Shown: positions 41,061 through 51,054 of the stretch, piece after piece
Layout: every line of letters starts with the position of its first letter
Position numbering within the stretch: position 1 is the stretch's first letter
NCBI GenBank assembly: GCA_017541145.1
Contig: JAFXZT010000134.1
Span: 1 to 64,000, forward strand
Direction of reading: 5' to 3'
Length of the DNA: 64,000 nucleotides
Source: Bacteroidales bacterium
Lineage (GTDB): Bacteria > Bacteroidota > Bacteroidia > Bacteroidales > UBA3824
Program-made: the position numbers and the translations under genes
Notes under the pieces: generated by a model
The model's input: the letters and a program-made list of their open reading frames with translations, nothing else
What the model was told of the DNA's origin: nothing
Database searches by the model: none

Positions 41061-42938
41061 ATGAAAGCACTTTTTATGATTTTATTGTTGTTGACATCTT
41101 TTCGTTTCAGTGCGTTGGCTCAATGGACGGAACGTCAAAGTTTCAATACTGTAAAAGAAGTCCACAATTTCGGCGCAAAAAAACTTTGTGTTTGCAATTA
41201 TTGTGCTTTCATTATTGACGAAGATTCCGAAATTCAGTACCTTAACAAAACTTCCGGACTAAGTTCTGCAAATATTTCTGCATCTTGTGCCGATGAGGAC
41301 GGAAAATATTTCGCAATCGCTTACAAAAACGGAAGTCTTGATATTTGTAGCAATGGAAAACTTTTTACAATTCAAGATATTACTTTTGGTAGTAATCTGA
41401 ATAACAGAAATATACATCATCTTACTTGCAGCGGAGATTTCATTGTGGCATCGTTGGAGATGGGCGTATCGCTAATTGATGTAAAAAAACAAGAAGTCTC
41501 CGCTGTATGTTTTTTCGGTGAAACAATCAAAAAGTCAACGATATACCAAAACAAAATCTTTTCTCAAACATCGCATCATATTTATTCCGTAAATATCAAC
41601 GATGTAAATATCCAAGACCCCGAACGGTGGAAAATTTCAGATGATTTTTCGTGGGTTTTTCCATCGGATATTCCTGTTGATGGTTACAACAATTTGGTAA
41701 ACAATCAGTTGAAAAGCGATAGCATTTATCACATCGCACAATCTGACGGTAAAATTGCGCTTTCGTCCGAATATTTTTCAGAAGTTTCGGGTTCTACAAT
41801 TATCAATATCATAAATTCCGATAATCAGAATTTTACTTGTGCTTTTTATAATCCGTACAATAGTAATCATATTTTTCTCGGTTCTGAAAACGGAATGCTT
41901 TACGAATATCTAAATCATCAGTTGAAATCACAATATGCAAATTCCTATTATTTAACTGATAAGATTTTGGATATGAATTGTACTCCCGAAGGCGACTTGT
42001 TTATTTTGATGAATGGACAAGTTTCGGTTTTTGACCATAATGGTAATTGGCATGTTGCTACAAGTTTTGAACCGTTGAAATATCTTTCTGTCAACAAAAT
42101 ACTAAAAGTTTCGGATTATGTATTTTGGATTTCGGCAGGTGCGGCTGGAATTTTTGCTGTTGACTTAAATTCTACTCCGACGGACTTTTCTGACGACAAA
42201 ACAGTGTTGTTTTATCCGAAAAATTCTGGTGGTGAACGCATAGGAAACAAAGTAACGGCATTGAGTCTCGACAACAACGGGCGCGTCTGGATTGGCACTA
42301 ACAAGGGAGTTGCAACAATTTCTAATCCGGAATCCGTTTTTACAGATAATTATTTTTTTGTAAAACCCATAATTACAGAAACTTCGGAGCATGACGGCGA
42401 TTATTCGCAGTATTTGCTCAGTAGCAAATATATTACGGCAATAGAATGCGATTCCAAACAGCGGAAATGGATTTCTACGTTGAATTCCGGTGTTTTTGTG
42501 GTCAACGAAAGCGGTTCGGAGGAAGAATTTCATTTCAACGAAAGTAATTCCGGACTGCCGGGTGATTCGGTTTTTATGATGAAATATATTCCGAAAACCG
42601 GTGAAGTTTACATCAAAACCAATTGCGGTTTGGCATCTTATCTTACTGATACACAAGAAACACAAGAAAATTTAAGTTCAGTAAAAGTATTCCCTAATCC
42701 GGTACGTCCCGATTTTGACGGCGAAATTTGTATTTCGGGTTTGGAAGAAAATTGTGATATCAGAATCACAGATATTGCGGGAAATTTGGTTTACAAAACA
42801 GTAAGCGAAGGCGGAAAAATTTTTTGGGACGGGACCAATCAAAATGGTCATCGATGTTCTACCGGAGTTTACCTTATCTTTATCAGTTCGTTAAATACTA
42901 AAAATACAACCGTAAAAAAGTTGTTGATGGTAAAATAA
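41061..42938 (+). CDS. porZ: PorZ-like type IX secretion system protein (beta-propellers and sorting-like C-terminal domain)
   Basis: A 625-residue outer-membrane-associated protein. A signal peptide (residues 1-20, ending ALAQ) is followed by a propeller resembling two-component regulator propellers: LNKTSGLSSANISASCADEDGKYFAIAYKNGSLDI and later LSLDNNGRVWIGTNKGVATI. The last 85 residues form a T9SS type A-like tail (VKVFPNPVRPDF to KKLLMVK). PorZ of P. gingivalis is part of the cell-surface attachment complex that links secreted proteins to A-LPS. The GTG at 41058 is a possible earlier start. It is the third gene of the polyprenyl synthetase-ruvC set. Confidence 0.82.
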   Translation: MKALFMILLLLTSFRFSALAQWTERQSFNTVKEVHNFGAKKLCVCNYCAFIIDEDSEIQYLNKTSGLSSANISASCADEDGKYFAIAYKNGSLDICSNGKLFTIQDITFGSNLNNRNIHHLTCSGDFIVASLEMGVSLIDVKKQEVSAVCFFGETIKKSTIYQNKIFSQTSHHIYSVNINDVNIQDPERWKISDDFSWVFPSDIPVDGYNNLVNNQLKSDSIYHIAQSDGKIALSSEYFSEVSGSTIINIINSDNQNFTCAFYNPYNSNHIFLGSENGMLYEYLNHQLKSQYANSYYLTDKILDMNCTPEGDLFILMNGQVSVFDHNGNWHVATSFEPLKYLSVNKILKVSDYVFWISAGAAGIFAVDLNSTPTDFSDDKTVLFYPKNSGGERIGNKVTALSLDNNGRVWIGTNKGVATISNPESVFTDNYFFVKPIITETSEHDGDYSQYLLSSKYITAIECDSKQRKWISTLNSGVFVVNESGSEEEFHFNESNSGLPGDSVFMMKYIPKTGEVYIKTNCGLASYLTDTQETQENLSSVKVFPNPVRPDFDGEICISGLEENCDIRITDIAGNLVYKTVSEGGKIFWDGTNQNGHRCSTGVYLIFISSLNTKNTTVKKLLMVK

Positions 42939-42951
42939 ATTTTTACTTTTG
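42921..42951 (+). promoter_or_regulatory. Promoter of gpmI
   Basis: TTG (42921-42923), 20 nt, TActTTTG (42944-42951). The -33 box lies in the last codons of porZ and the -7 box 35 bases before the gpmI ATG. Confidence 0.68.
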
Positions 42952-42986
42952 CGGTTGGTAAAATTAAAAAAACATATAAAATCACT

Positions 42987-44522
42987 ATGGCTAAGAAAGC
43001 ACTTCTTATGATTCTCGATGGTTGGGGAATCGGTGACAAAGGTAAAGGCGATGTAATTTACAATACATCAACTCCTTACATGGATTATTTGAACAACACA
43101 TATCCTCACGCACAGCTTTTGACCTGCGGTGAGAACGTCGGACTTCCTGATGGTCAGATGGGTAACTCTGAGGTTGGTCACCTTAATATTGGTGGCGGTA
43201 GAATCGTGTATCAAGACTTGGTAAAAATCAACCGTGCTTGCAACGACAATTCTATTCTTCAGAATCCTGAAATCCAGTCAGCTTACGGTTACGCTCAGAA
43301 AAATGGTAAAAACATCCATTTGATGGGTTTGACTTCTACAGGCGGTGTTCACTCTTCTTTGAACCACTTATTCAAACTTATTGATATTGCAAAAGAATAC
43401 GGCGTAAAAAATACTTTTGTTCACTGTTTCATGGACGGTCGTGATACCGACCCTAAGAGTGGTAAAGGTTTTATCGCTGATCTTCAGAAACATATCGACC
43501 AAGTTGGTTGCGGTTATATCGCTTCTATTATCGGCCGTTTCTACGCAATGGACCGTGATAAACGTTGGGATCGTATCAAAGTTGCTTACGATCAAATCGT
43601 TAACGGCAAAGGTAGAAAAGTAGCTGATATGGTAGAAGGCGTTCAGTCTTGCTATGATTCTCACACTGAAGAACATAAAAATACTGACGAATTTATGGAA
43701 CCGTTGATCAATTCTAATGTTGACGGTACAATAAAAGAAGGCGATGTTGTAATTTTCTTCAATTACAGAAACGACCGTGCTAAAGAATTGACAATCGTTC
43801 TTTCTCAGCAGGATATGGAAGAACAAGGCATGCACACAATCAATGATATTCAGTATTACTGCATGACTCCTTACGATGCTTCTTTCAAAGGCGTTCACAT
43901 CCTCTATCCGAAAGAAAATGTTACAAATACTTTGGGCGAATACCTCGCTTCCAAAGGTTTGAAACAGCTTCACACTGCTGAAACTGAGAAATATGCTCAC
44001 GTTACATTCTTCTTCAACGGTGGTCGTGAAACTCCTTACGACGGTGAAGACAGAATCCTCGTTGCATCTCCTAAAGTTGCTACTTACGACCTCAAACCTG
44101 AGATGTCTGCTTTTGAAGTAAAAGACAAATTGGTAGAAGCTATCAACACTTCTAAATACGATTTTATCGTTGTTAACTTTGCTAACGGCGATATGGTTGG
44201 TCACACCGGAGTTTACTCTGCTATCGAAAAAGCTGTTGTAGCTGTTGACCAATGCGTTAAAGAAGTTGTAGAAGCTGCTAAAGCCAAAGATTATGAGACT
44301 GTTATTATTGCTGACCACGGTAATGCCGACAACGCTTTGAATGCTGACGGTACTCCTAATACAGCTCACTCTCTCAATCCTGTTCCTTTCATTTATGTTA
44401 CAGAAAACAAAAATGCTAAAGTTAAATCAGGTGTTTTGGCTGACGTTGCTCCTTCTATCCTTCACATCATGGGTCTTGAGCAGCCTAAAGAGATGACAGG
44501 TAACGATCTTATTGCTGACTAA
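42987..44522 (+). CDS. gpmI: 2,3-bisphosphoglycerate-independent phosphoglycerate mutase
   Basis: A 511-residue Mn2+-dependent glycolytic enzyme that interconverts 3- and 2-phosphoglycerate. The alkaline phosphatase-like fold is shown by [10 protein letters not shown], the phosphoserine site in [39 protein letters not shown], and the C-terminal metal ligands in [10 protein letters not shown] and [13 protein letters not shown]. The length is normal. The codon choice is strongly biased toward frequent codons, as expected for a highly expressed gene. Confidence 0.98.
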   Translation: MAKKALLMILDGWGIGDKGKGDVIYNTSTPYMDYLNNTYPHAQLLTCGENVGLPDGQMGNSEVGHLNIGGGRIVYQDLVKINRACNDNSILQNPEIQSAYGYAQKNGKNIHLMGLTSTGGVHSSLNHLFKLIDIAKEYGVKNTFVHCFMDGRDTDPKSGKGFIADLQKHIDQVGCGYIASIIGRFYAMDRDKRWDRIKVAYDQIVNGKGRKVADMVEGVQSCYDSHTEEHKNTDEFMEPLINSNVDGTIKEGDVVIFFNYRNDRAKELTIVLSQQDMEEQGMHTINDIQYYCMTPYDASFKGVHILYPKENVTNTLGEYLASKGLKQLHTAETEKYAHVTFFFNGGRETPYDGEDRILVASPKVATYDLKPEMSAFEVKDKLVEAINTSKYDFIVVNFANGDMVGHTGVYSAIEKAVVAVDQCVKEVVEAAKAKDYETVIIADHGNADNALNADGTPNTAHSLNPVPFIYVTENKNAKVKSGVLADVAPSILHIMGLEQPKEMTGNDLIAD

Positions 44523-44541
44523 TCTTGTTATACATCAAAAT

Positions 44542-44578
44542 AAAAGGCTGTACGCTACAAAACGTACAGCCTTTTTTC
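44542..44578. terminator. Strong bidirectional terminator after gpmI
   Basis: AAAAGGCTGTACG (44542-44554) pairs perfectly with CGTACAGCCTTTT (44563-44575) around an 8-nt loop, flanked by A- and T-runs. It separates the converging gpmI and GH5 genes. Confidence 0.93.
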
Positions 44579-44612
44579 TAATTTATTTTTTTTATTGTTC
44601 CTTCTGATTACC

Positions 44613-45986
44613 TTATTTTTTAGGAGCTACATTTTCATAAATCCAGTCAAGAGTATAATCCTCGCTTTTATCGTTTACAGCTTTCAACATCGCGTTAATC
44701 ATTACTTCGCCGTCGTTGATAAATTCACCTGTAGCGTGATTGAAATATCCGTGTTTTTCATTTTTTTCTCCTGAGCCAATTACTCCATTGTCCCTAAGAA
44801 TTACTCCATTGTCCCAAAGAATTGGAGCTACGCTGTTGTTTTTTGCTGCTTTGCAAACGTATTCTAAATAATAACGTCTGAATTGTTCAAGTTTTGAATT
44901 AGGATCAGTATTGCGACATACATTTCCGAATTCGCCCAAATATACCGGAATATTCTTTTGGGTGTAATTGTCATAAAGCTTTTTGAATTGTGTTTTTACC
45001 ATTTCTTCGTCGCTGTTGGCAGCTTTGTCTGTGCCTGTGTGCCCCCATTCCGAATATTTTACTGACAAAGTATATTCTGACGGTGCATAGAAATGTACAG
45101 CTACCATAAGTTTGCCGGCTTCGTCGTAAGGTATTTTTAGCGATTCTACAGCCAAATCGATGTCGGTATTATAAGCCGGAATACCAAGCCATCTTGTAGC
45201 ATTGTTGCCGCCTGTAGCACGAACTGTTTTAACAAACAAATTAAGCCATTCGTTGAGAACTTGATATTGTTTGCCTCCGTCGGTTCTGTTTGCTCCCCAG
45301 CCCCATTTGCCGTCTTGAATTTCGTTTACAGCTTCAAAAATCAAGAAATCGCCTTTGTCTTTAAACTTTTCTGCAATTTGTTTCCATATCGCTTCAAATT
45401 TTGCTTTGATAGAAGTATTTGCTTCTGTAATTTTTGCTGCTTTTATGATATTAAGCCAATATTTTGACTCTGCTCCGTCATGATGGATGTTGATAATTGC
45501 GTTCAGTCCGGCATTTTCTGCGTATCCTACGATTTCATAAACGCGATTGAGCCAAGCTTCTTCAATTTTGTATTCTGGAGCTCCGCCAATATGTCCCATC
45601 CATGTTACAGGAATTCTTACAGTTTTAATTCCGGCAGCCGCTATCTTGTTGAAAGCTTCTTGAGTAGTTGCTTCGTTTCCCCAACAAGTTTCGTTAGCTA
45701 CTTCGTTGGCGTGAGCGTCCAGTTGATTTCCGAGATTCCAACCAAGTCCCAACTTTTCAGACATCTTTGCCGGTGCATTTTCTACACTACAAACGTATGT
45801 TTTTCCCTCGTCTGTTGTGTTGTTGTTCGGGTTTTGATTGATGTTCTGATCTCCGTTCTGATTGCCGTTGTTCGGGTTTTGATTGTTGTTTTCGGTATTA
45901 TCCGGATCCTCGTCGTCTTTGGAACACGACGAAAGCGGCAATGTGCTCAATGCAAGAGCAATCATTAAATAATTGATTTTTTTCAT
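44613..45986 (-). CDS. GH5-family glycosidase (cellulase type), lipoprotein
   Basis: A 457-residue surface lipoprotein (lipobox LSSC, Cys21), with an N/Q-rich linker (about 25-60) and a GH5 catalytic domain (about 70-445). The acid/base is Glu222 in FEAVNEI and the nucleophile Glu352 in VYLGEFGN; the LGLGWNLGNQLDA, VRIPVTWMGHIG and INIHHDG motifs are those of GH5_4-type endoglucanases. The catalytic domain carries a small tandem duplication after WDNG (residues 391-404). Substrate cannot be fixed; beta-glucan or xyloglucan is likely for this type (inference). Confidence 0.93.
   Translation of the reverse strand: MKKINYLMIALALSTLPLSSCSKDDEDPDNTENNNQNPNNGNQNGDQNINQNPNNNTTDEGKTYVCSVENAPAKMSEKLGLGWNLGNQLDAHANEVANETCWGNEATTQEAFNKIAAAGIKTVRIPVTWMGHIGGAPEYKIEEAWLNRVYEIVGYAENAGLNAIINIHHDGAESKYWLNIIKAAKITEANTSIKAKFEAIWKQIAEKFKDKGDFLIFEAVNEIQDGKWGWGANRTDGGKQYQVLNEWLNLFVKTVRATGGNNATRWLGIPAYNTDIDLAVESLKIPYDEAGKLMVAVHFYAPSEYTLSVKYSEWGHTGTDKAANSDEEMVKTQFKKLYDNYTQKNIPVYLGEFGNVCRNTDPNSKLEQFRRYYLEYVCKAAKNNSVAPILWDNGVILRDNGVIGSGEKNEKHGYFNHATGEFINDGEVMINAMLKAVNDKSEDYTLDWIYENVAPKK
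44777..44818. repeat. 21-bp tandem duplication within the GH5 gene
   Basis: Two direct copies of ATTACTCCATTGTCCC(T/A)AAGA at 44777-44797 and 44798-44818, differing at one base. It repeats seven codons in frame and doubles DNGVI after the conserved Trp. Confidence 0.85.
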
Positions 45987-46062
45987 GTGTTTTGTTTTTA
46001 ATGTAATTGATTAAGTATTTTTGTTTTATACGAATTTATCATTATTGAAGTTTCGCATGATT

Positions 46063-46108
46063 AAAAAAAAAGCTGTTCAAACTCTTTTCAGGTTGGACAG
46101 CTTTTTTA
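46063..46108. terminator. Bidirectional terminator downstream of the 46135-46947 gene
   Basis: AAGCTGTTCAA pairs with TTGGACAGCTT with one G-T wobble, flanked by nine As and seven Ts. Confidence 0.85.
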
Positions 46109-46134
46109 TAGAAAAATTTAATCTGATGAATTTT

Positions 46135-46947
46135 TTATCTCTTTTCAAACGATTCGCTTTTGCAATCGTAGTTGATAAAGTAAGTGCCTTTAGGATACGA
46201 ACTTACATTTACCGAAACTGCATTTCCCTTAGCCAGACGTTTGCCGTAGAAATCGTAAATTTCGTATTCCGTAGCTCTTGAGAACGTAATTTGTCCCGTA
46301 GTCTGACCATTGTTACCCGGTTTGAAAGTAACTTCGGGCGCAAGGTTGTTGAACGTAATTTCGTTTGAGTAGCGCGGTTTCTTTGTGCAATCTACCTGCT
46401 TGATTCTCACCTTGTTGATACCGCTGTGAAGTGGTACTTTTACATTGTAGATATTTGTTCCCGACGTACCTTTGCCTTGTACCTGAGCCACTGTAATCCA
46501 TTTTTTCCATTTGAATTGCTCAATTACGAACGGCAAACTGCCTATTTCGCCTTGAGTTGTGAATGACAATGTTCCGGTTTTGTCTAATTTTAAAGAACTT
46601 ACGGTGTAAGTACTTTTTGGTTTCAAGACGTCAGCATTCAATACCTTAGGTGTACAACCCTCCTTGTGCTTTATTTCAATAGCAACGCGGTCGCCTTTCT
46701 GAAGGTGATACACTCCAAGATTTAGTTCAAATGCCGAACTGTTGATATTGTCGGTTGATATCTGCCCGTTTACTGTTACTTCATAGATACAAAAGCCTAC
46801 TCCGCTTGAGGCAAACGGATTCATTATAAACAGGTTTTCTCCTTGGTAGATACCGTCAAGCTTTATTGATTTCTGTGCTTGTATTCTTGTATTAGAAATC
46901 AATAAAACTATTAATAAAATACCTATCTTTCTAATTGTCAATTTCAT
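46135..46947 (-). CDS. secreted protein with a T9SS-tail-like C-terminus, function unknown
   Basis: A 270-residue exported protein with a signal peptide (about 1-24, ending IQAQ). The body is a beta-rich domain without known catalytic motifs; the middle part (KVPLHSGINKVRIKQVD) resembles an Ig-like module. The last 45 residues (YEIYDFYGKRLAKGNAVSVNVSSYPKGTYFINY) follow the type A T9SS sorting-domain pattern of a YD.YG turn, an S.YPKGTYF strand and a charged tail. It could therefore be a cargo of the T9SS suggested by PorE and PorZ (inference). Confidence 0.75.
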   Translation of the reverse strand: MKLTIRKIGILLIVLLISNTRIQAQKSIKLDGIYQGENLFIMNPFASSGVGFCIYEVTVNGQISTDNINSSAFELNLGVYHLQKGDRVAIEIKHKEGCTPKVLNADVLKPKSTYTVSSLKLDKTGTLSFTTQGEIGSLPFVIEQFKWKKWITVAQVQGKGTSGTNIYNVKVPLHSGINKVRIKQVDCTKKPRYSNEITFNNLAPEVTFKPGNNGQTTGQITFSRATEYEIYDFYGKRLAKGNAVSVNVSSYPKGTYFINYDCKSESFEKR

Positions 46948-47071
46948 ATCAGATTGTGAAGTTTTTTTCTCGCTTGTAAAATTATAAAACTTTTCTGAAA
47001 AAAATTAATAATATTTACGTTTTTTCTTTAATACTTCTTCTTAATATAAAATTGTGCCAAATTCTTAATTA

Positions 47072-48901
47072 TTAGATAGAATTATCAATGATTTTGAGAA
47101 GTTCGTCTACGGCAAGGCTTTCGTCGATTGCTTTTTTTACAACTTTCCCGTCTTTGTAGAGCGAGATTTTTTGTTTTCCTGCGCCTACGTAACCGAAATC
47201 TGCATCTGCCATTTCGCCCGGTCCGTTTACGATACAACCCATGACGGCTATTTTCAAATTTTTGTATTTGGCGGTTGCCGCTTTTATTTTCTTTACTGTT
47301 TCTTGTAAGTTGTACATCGTGCGTCCGCAGCCAGGACAACTTACATATTCGTTTCCTGATATGCGAAGACGTGCTATTTGTAAGATTTGGTAGCCTAATC
47401 GTATATTTTTTGCAGCGTTACCGTTACTTTTTAAGCATACGCCGTCTCCAAAGCCGTCTGCGAATACGCCTGCACATTCTGCCGCCGGTGCAAATTCTTT
47501 GAACCTTGCATCTTGTTCGCCGTCGTCGGTGCGTAGCAAAACCGCATTGTTGATATTGTTTTCTTGTAATTTGTAAAAGATATATCTCAATGCTCCGGTT
47601 TTGTTGCGGTTTTTGGACGAGGCTATTAAAGTTACTTTGTCGAGATTTTTTGTTTTCAGAGTTTCAAAATCTGTATTCTCATCGATGATAATTATTGCAT
47701 CTTGTTTGTAGTCAACAAAATCTCTATCAACAAATACTTTAATTGAACCGTGCAAACTGCTTTTTGTTGCTACTTTGGATTCTCTGATTACAGAAATTAC
47801 TTTTTCTTCGATATCGCTGTTGCCGGCAATTATCAAATCAGGAGTTTTGTTTTCTGATTTCAAAGTTTCCCAATTGCTTACAAGTTCCTGAAGCTCGGTT
47901 TCGTTGTCAACAATTATTGCTACGGGATTTACATTGTTAGCTAAAAAGCTGATTTGCTCTGATTTGCGTTTGGTGTAATGAAACGGATCGTAGAAAAACG
48001 GAATTTCCGGAAGTTTTGCCGCCTCTTTCAAATAATCTCTGTAAGCTACAATTTCTTGAGCCGGAAGTATCTCTGCTTCAGGATCTTCTGTTAATGATAC
48101 ACGAATTGTATCACCGATTCCGTCGTTTAGTAACGGACAAATGCCTGATGCAGATTTAATTCTGCCGTCGTTGCCTTCACCGGCTTCCGTTACGCCGAGG
48201 TGCAATGCGTAATGCATGTTTTCGTCGTTCATGGTTTTTACCATAAGGCGGGCTGCGCGGATTGCTACTGTCGGGTTGGAAGATTTTAACGAAATGGCGA
48301 TATTCTCAAATTTTTCTTGAACTGCTACTCTCAAAAATTCCATTACCGATTCTACCATTCCTTCAATTGTATCTCCGTAACGGTTTAATATTCTTTTGGC
48401 TAACGAACCATGATTTGTTCCGATTCTTACCGCCGTGTTGTGCTCTTTGCATACTTTCAAAAAGTCTCTAAAAGTATCTTCCAAGAGTTTGCCTTCTTCT
48501 TGAAATTCTTCTTCTGTGAGGCAAGGTAATTCGTGATGACCGAAATTTCCCGGATTTACACGTACTTTTTCTACAATTTTTGCACATTCAAATGCGATTG
48601 CGGCGTTGAAATGAACATCAGCTACCAGCGGAATTGTTACGCCTGCTGCCTGAATCTTGTCGTGAATCTCTTTTAAGGCTTTTACATCGTTCATTGTAGG
48701 CACAGTTACCCTGATGATGTCGCAATCCGTAGTCTTCGCAACGTTGATTATCTGATTTACAGTTTTGTCAACATCGTTGGTAGCGGTGTTGCACATCGTT
48801 TGGATTTTTATCGGATTGTTGCCTCCGAGTGCTGTGTTGCCGACATTTACAACCAAGGTTTTGTTGCGGTTGTAGTTCGTAAGTGACTTTGTGTATTCCA
48901 T
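47072..48901 (-). CDS. ispG: (E)-4-hydroxy-3-methylbut-2-enyl-diphosphate synthase, long form
   Basis: A 609-residue enzyme of the non-mevalonate isoprenoid pathway; it reduces MEcPP to HMBPP using a 4Fe-4S cluster. The TIM-barrel part starts with NPIKIQTMCNTATNDVDKT; the cluster cysteines lie in VSCPGCGRTMYNLQ and AVMGCIVNGPGEM. The long insert between the two (about residues 280-510) is the extra domain of the Bacteroidetes/Chlamydia/plant form. It starts four bases after the rlmI-like stop, so both are in one operon. Confidence 0.97.
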   Translation of the reverse strand: MEYTKSLTNYNRNKTLVVNVGNTALGGNNPIKIQTMCNTATNDVDKTVNQIINVAKTTDCDIIRVTVPTMNDVKALKEIHDKIQAAGVTIPLVADVHFNAAIAFECAKIVEKVRVNPGNFGHHELPCLTEEEFQEEGKLLEDTFRDFLKVCKEHNTAVRIGTNHGSLAKRILNRYGDTIEGMVESVMEFLRVAVQEKFENIAISLKSSNPTVAIRAARLMVKTMNDENMHYALHLGVTEAGEGNDGRIKSASGICPLLNDGIGDTIRVSLTEDPEAEILPAQEIVAYRDYLKEAAKLPEIPFFYDPFHYTKRKSEQISFLANNVNPVAIIVDNETELQELVSNWETLKSENKTPDLIIAGNSDIEEKVISVIRESKVATKSSLHGSIKVFVDRDFVDYKQDAIIIIDENTDFETLKTKNLDKVTLIASSKNRNKTGALRYIFYKLQENNINNAVLLRTDDGEQDARFKEFAPAAECAGVFADGFGDGVCLKSNGNAAKNIRLGYQILQIARLRISGNEYVSCPGCGRTMYNLQETVKKIKAATAKYKNLKIAVMGCIVNGPGEMADADFGYVGAGKQKISLYKDGKVVKKAIDESLAVDELLKIIDNSI

Positions 48902-48905
48902 TTCC

Positions 48906-50102
48906 TTATTCTACAAAAAGTACCAATCCTTTCAAGTATTCGCCTTCCGGGTGATAAATCGAAATCGGATGGTCGTTCGGCTGTGTCAGCTGATGAAGAA
49001 TTCTGATTTTTCTGTTTGCCTGTATCGACGCTTCCATTACTGCCATTCTGAATGTCTGTTTGTCGATGGCTTGAGAGCATGAAAATGTAAACAAAAGCGA
49101 ATTAGGCGCGATTTTTTCCATTGCACTGCGGTTGATTCTTGTATAACCTTTTACAGCTTGATTTACTACGTTGGCATGTTTTGCAAAAGCAGGCGGGTCG
49201 AGTACGATAAGGTCGTATTTGTTTTTCTCCATTTTGTCAAGAAAATCAAAAGCGTCTACTGCCAATGCTTCGTGATTATCTTTGTAACCGTTTAGTTCGC
49301 CGTTTTTCTTGGTGAGGTCGATTGCAATTTGAGATGCGTCAACCGAAGTTACACTCTTTGCTCCGCCTTTGAGACTCGCGATTGAAAAGCCGCCGGTATA
49401 ACAAAACATGTTCAAAACTGTTTTGCCTTTGGAATATTGTTTCAACAAATCGCGGTTTTCTCTTTGGTCGATAAAATATCCGGTTTTTTGTCCTTCTACT
49501 ACATTAACATAGAATTTCAGACCGTGTTCTGTTACAACTTTTTCTTCCTCGTTGCCGAAAAGAAATTTGTTTTCTACTTTCAGACCTTCTGATTTAGGCA
49601 ATGTTTTGTCTGATTTGTCGTAAATTGTTGTAACCTTGTCGCCGAGAATTTCTCTGAAAATATCTGCAAACATCGGTTCCAAGTTCCACATCCCGCGGCT
49701 GTGAGCCTGAAATACAACAATTCCGTTGTAATAATCACAGATAAATCCCGGAAATCCGTCGCCTTCGCCGTGAATGATTCTGCATACGTTGGTTTCGGGA
49801 TTGTCGAAATAGCCCAATACTTTTCTTACGTCGATTGCATTTTGTATTTTTGATTTCCAGAATGCTCTGTCGGGCGTAATTTGCTCAAAAGCGTAAAGTC
49901 GTACCGAGATGGAGCCGATTTTTTGATAATGTCCCAAGCCGAGAAACTTGTTGGAATTGTCATAAACCACTACATCTTCGCCGTCGATGGCGTTTCCGAT
50001 TATATTTTTGATTGCTCCTGAAAATATCCACGGATGAAGTCTTAATACCGAACGTTCTTTGCCGGATTTCAGGATTACTTTTGGTAAATTGTATTCTTGC
50101 AT
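48906..50102 (-). CDS. rlmI: class I SAM-dependent rRNA (cytosine-C5) methyltransferase with PUA domain
   Basis: A 398-residue enzyme of the RlmI family, which methylates a cytosine of 23S rRNA (C1962 in E. coli). Residues 1-80 form the PUA domain (KSGKERSVLRLHPWIFSGAI), followed by an EEHD-like region and a Rossmann methyltransferase (VLNMFCYTGGFSIASLKGGAKSVTSVD) with the catalytic DPPAFAKH motif and the CSQAI segment. It lies directly upstream of ispG on the same strand. Confidence 0.92.
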   Translation of the reverse strand: MQEYNLPKVILKSGKERSVLRLHPWIFSGAIKNIIGNAIDGEDVVVYDNSNKFLGLGHYQKIGSISVRLYAFEQITPDRAFWKSKIQNAIDVRKVLGYFDNPETNVCRIIHGEGDGFPGFICDYYNGIVVFQAHSRGMWNLEPMFADIFREILGDKVTTIYDKSDKTLPKSEGLKVENKFLFGNEEEKVVTEHGLKFYVNVVEGQKTGYFIDQRENRDLLKQYSKGKTVLNMFCYTGGFSIASLKGGAKSVTSVDASQIAIDLTKKNGELNGYKDNHEALAVDAFDFLDKMEKNKYDLIVLDPPAFAKHANVVNQAVKGYTRINRSAMEKIAPNSLLFTFSCSQAIDKQTFRMAVMEASIQANRKIRILHQLTQPNDHPISIYHPEGEYLKGLVLFVE

Positions 50103-50179
50103 TTTGTTTTTTTGATTTTCTTAGTTTTTGGATTTGTAAAGATAATAAAATTAACGGAAATAGGAGTTAACAAATATTA

Positions 50180-50830
50180 TTAATCTCTTAATTTCCGGGC
50201 TACGGTAAGTCCGTCGCGTATTGGTACAAGTACATTGTCCACACGGTCGTCGTTTTGTACGATGTCGTTTAGCTCGATTATACCTTTTGTATAGGCATCA
50301 TTTTCTTTGGGTTGACTTATTACTTTATCGTACCACAAAACATTGTCGATTAGGATATAACCTCCAACTTTTATTTTCGGAAAAACATTTTCATAATATT
50401 CCGGATATTGTCTTTTGTCGCCGTCGATAAAAGCCATGTCGAATTTGATATCGAGATTTTTTACAATTTCAGCACCGTCGCCGATATGGAGTTGTACTTT
50501 GTCGGAGATTCCGGCTTTACTAAAAAATGTCAACAACGGCTCTTCCAATTCGTCTTTTACTTCTATGGTGTGAAGTTTGCCGCCTTGTTTCAGACCTTTG
50601 GCGAGACAGTATGCCGAATAGCCGGTAAATGTTCCGATTTCCAAGATATATTCCGGATTTATCATTCTGCTGAACATCTCAAGGAGTTTGCCTTGTACAG
50701 GTCCTGACAATTGACGCGGCATTGTAGTGGTGAGATTGGTTTTGCGTCTCAATTGTCTCAAAACATCGTCTTCGGCTGTGGTGTGATTTTCTACATACAG
50801 CTCGATGTCTTCCATTAATAAGTTTTCCAT
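50180..50830 (-). CDS. O-methyltransferase (class I, metal-dependent)
   Basis: A 216-residue cytosolic SAM-dependent methyltransferase of the caffeoyl-CoA/catechol O-methyltransferase type. Motif I is ILEIGTFTGYSAYCLAKGL, motif III carries the metal-binding MAFIDGDKRQYPEYYE, and DNVLWYDKV follows. Substrate unknown. It is 77 bases upstream of rlmI on the same strand. Confidence 0.93.
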   Translation of the reverse strand: MENLLMEDIELYVENHTTAEDDVLRQLRRKTNLTTTMPRQLSGPVQGKLLEMFSRMINPEYILEIGTFTGYSAYCLAKGLKQGGKLHTIEVKDELEEPLLTFFSKAGISDKVQLHIGDGAEIVKNLDIKFDMAFIDGDKRQYPEYYENVFPKIKVGGYILIDNVLWYDKVISQPKENDAYTKGIIELNDIVQNDDRVDNVLVPIRDGLTVARKLRD

Positions 50831-50863
50831 AGAAAAGCTTTTTTGTATTTGTAGAACTACTGA

Positions 50864-50902
50864 AATAAAAAAAGGTTGAAGTCTTTTGTAACTTCAACCT
50901 TT
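50864..50902 (-). terminator. Terminator of tRNA-Glu
   Basis: On the minus strand AAAGGTTGAAGT pairs with ACTTCAACCTTT around a 7-nt loop, followed by a T-run. It starts at the tRNA 3' end. Confidence 0.88.
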
Positions 50903-50903
50903 G

Positions 50904-50975
50904 TAGTCCCTACGGGAATCGAACCCGTGTTACAAGAATGAAAATCTTGCGTCCTAGCCTCTAGACGAAAGGACC
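50904..50975 (-). tRNA. tRNA-Glu (TTC anticodon)
   Basis: A 72-base cloverleaf on the minus strand. The acceptor GGTCCTT pairs with AGGGACT with two wobbles, the anticodon stem CAAGA/TCTTG holds the loop TTTTCAT with anticodon TTC, and the T-arm reads CGGGTTCGATTCCCG. CCA is not encoded. It has its own promoter at 51016-51047. Confidence 0.95.
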
Positions 50976-51015
50976 ATCTTTCGTGTTGTCAATTGTTTTT
51001 CTTATTTTGACGATG

Positions 51016-51047
51016 CAAAGGTATGGCGAATTTTTGAATCCTCCAAA
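51016..51047 (-). promoter_or_regulatory. Bacteroidetes-type promoter of tRNA-Glu
   Basis: On the minus strand TTTG (51047-51044), exactly 20 nt, TAccTTTG (51023-51016), about 40 bases before the tRNA. The -33 box lies just outside the end of the gene at 51055. Confidence 0.82.
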
Positions 51048-51054
51048 TTTTTTC

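Noticed and set aside
43368..44369. 333-codon frame opposite gpmI
   Set aside because: It is the antisense shadow of a highly biased gene; it has no family match by eye and no promoter.
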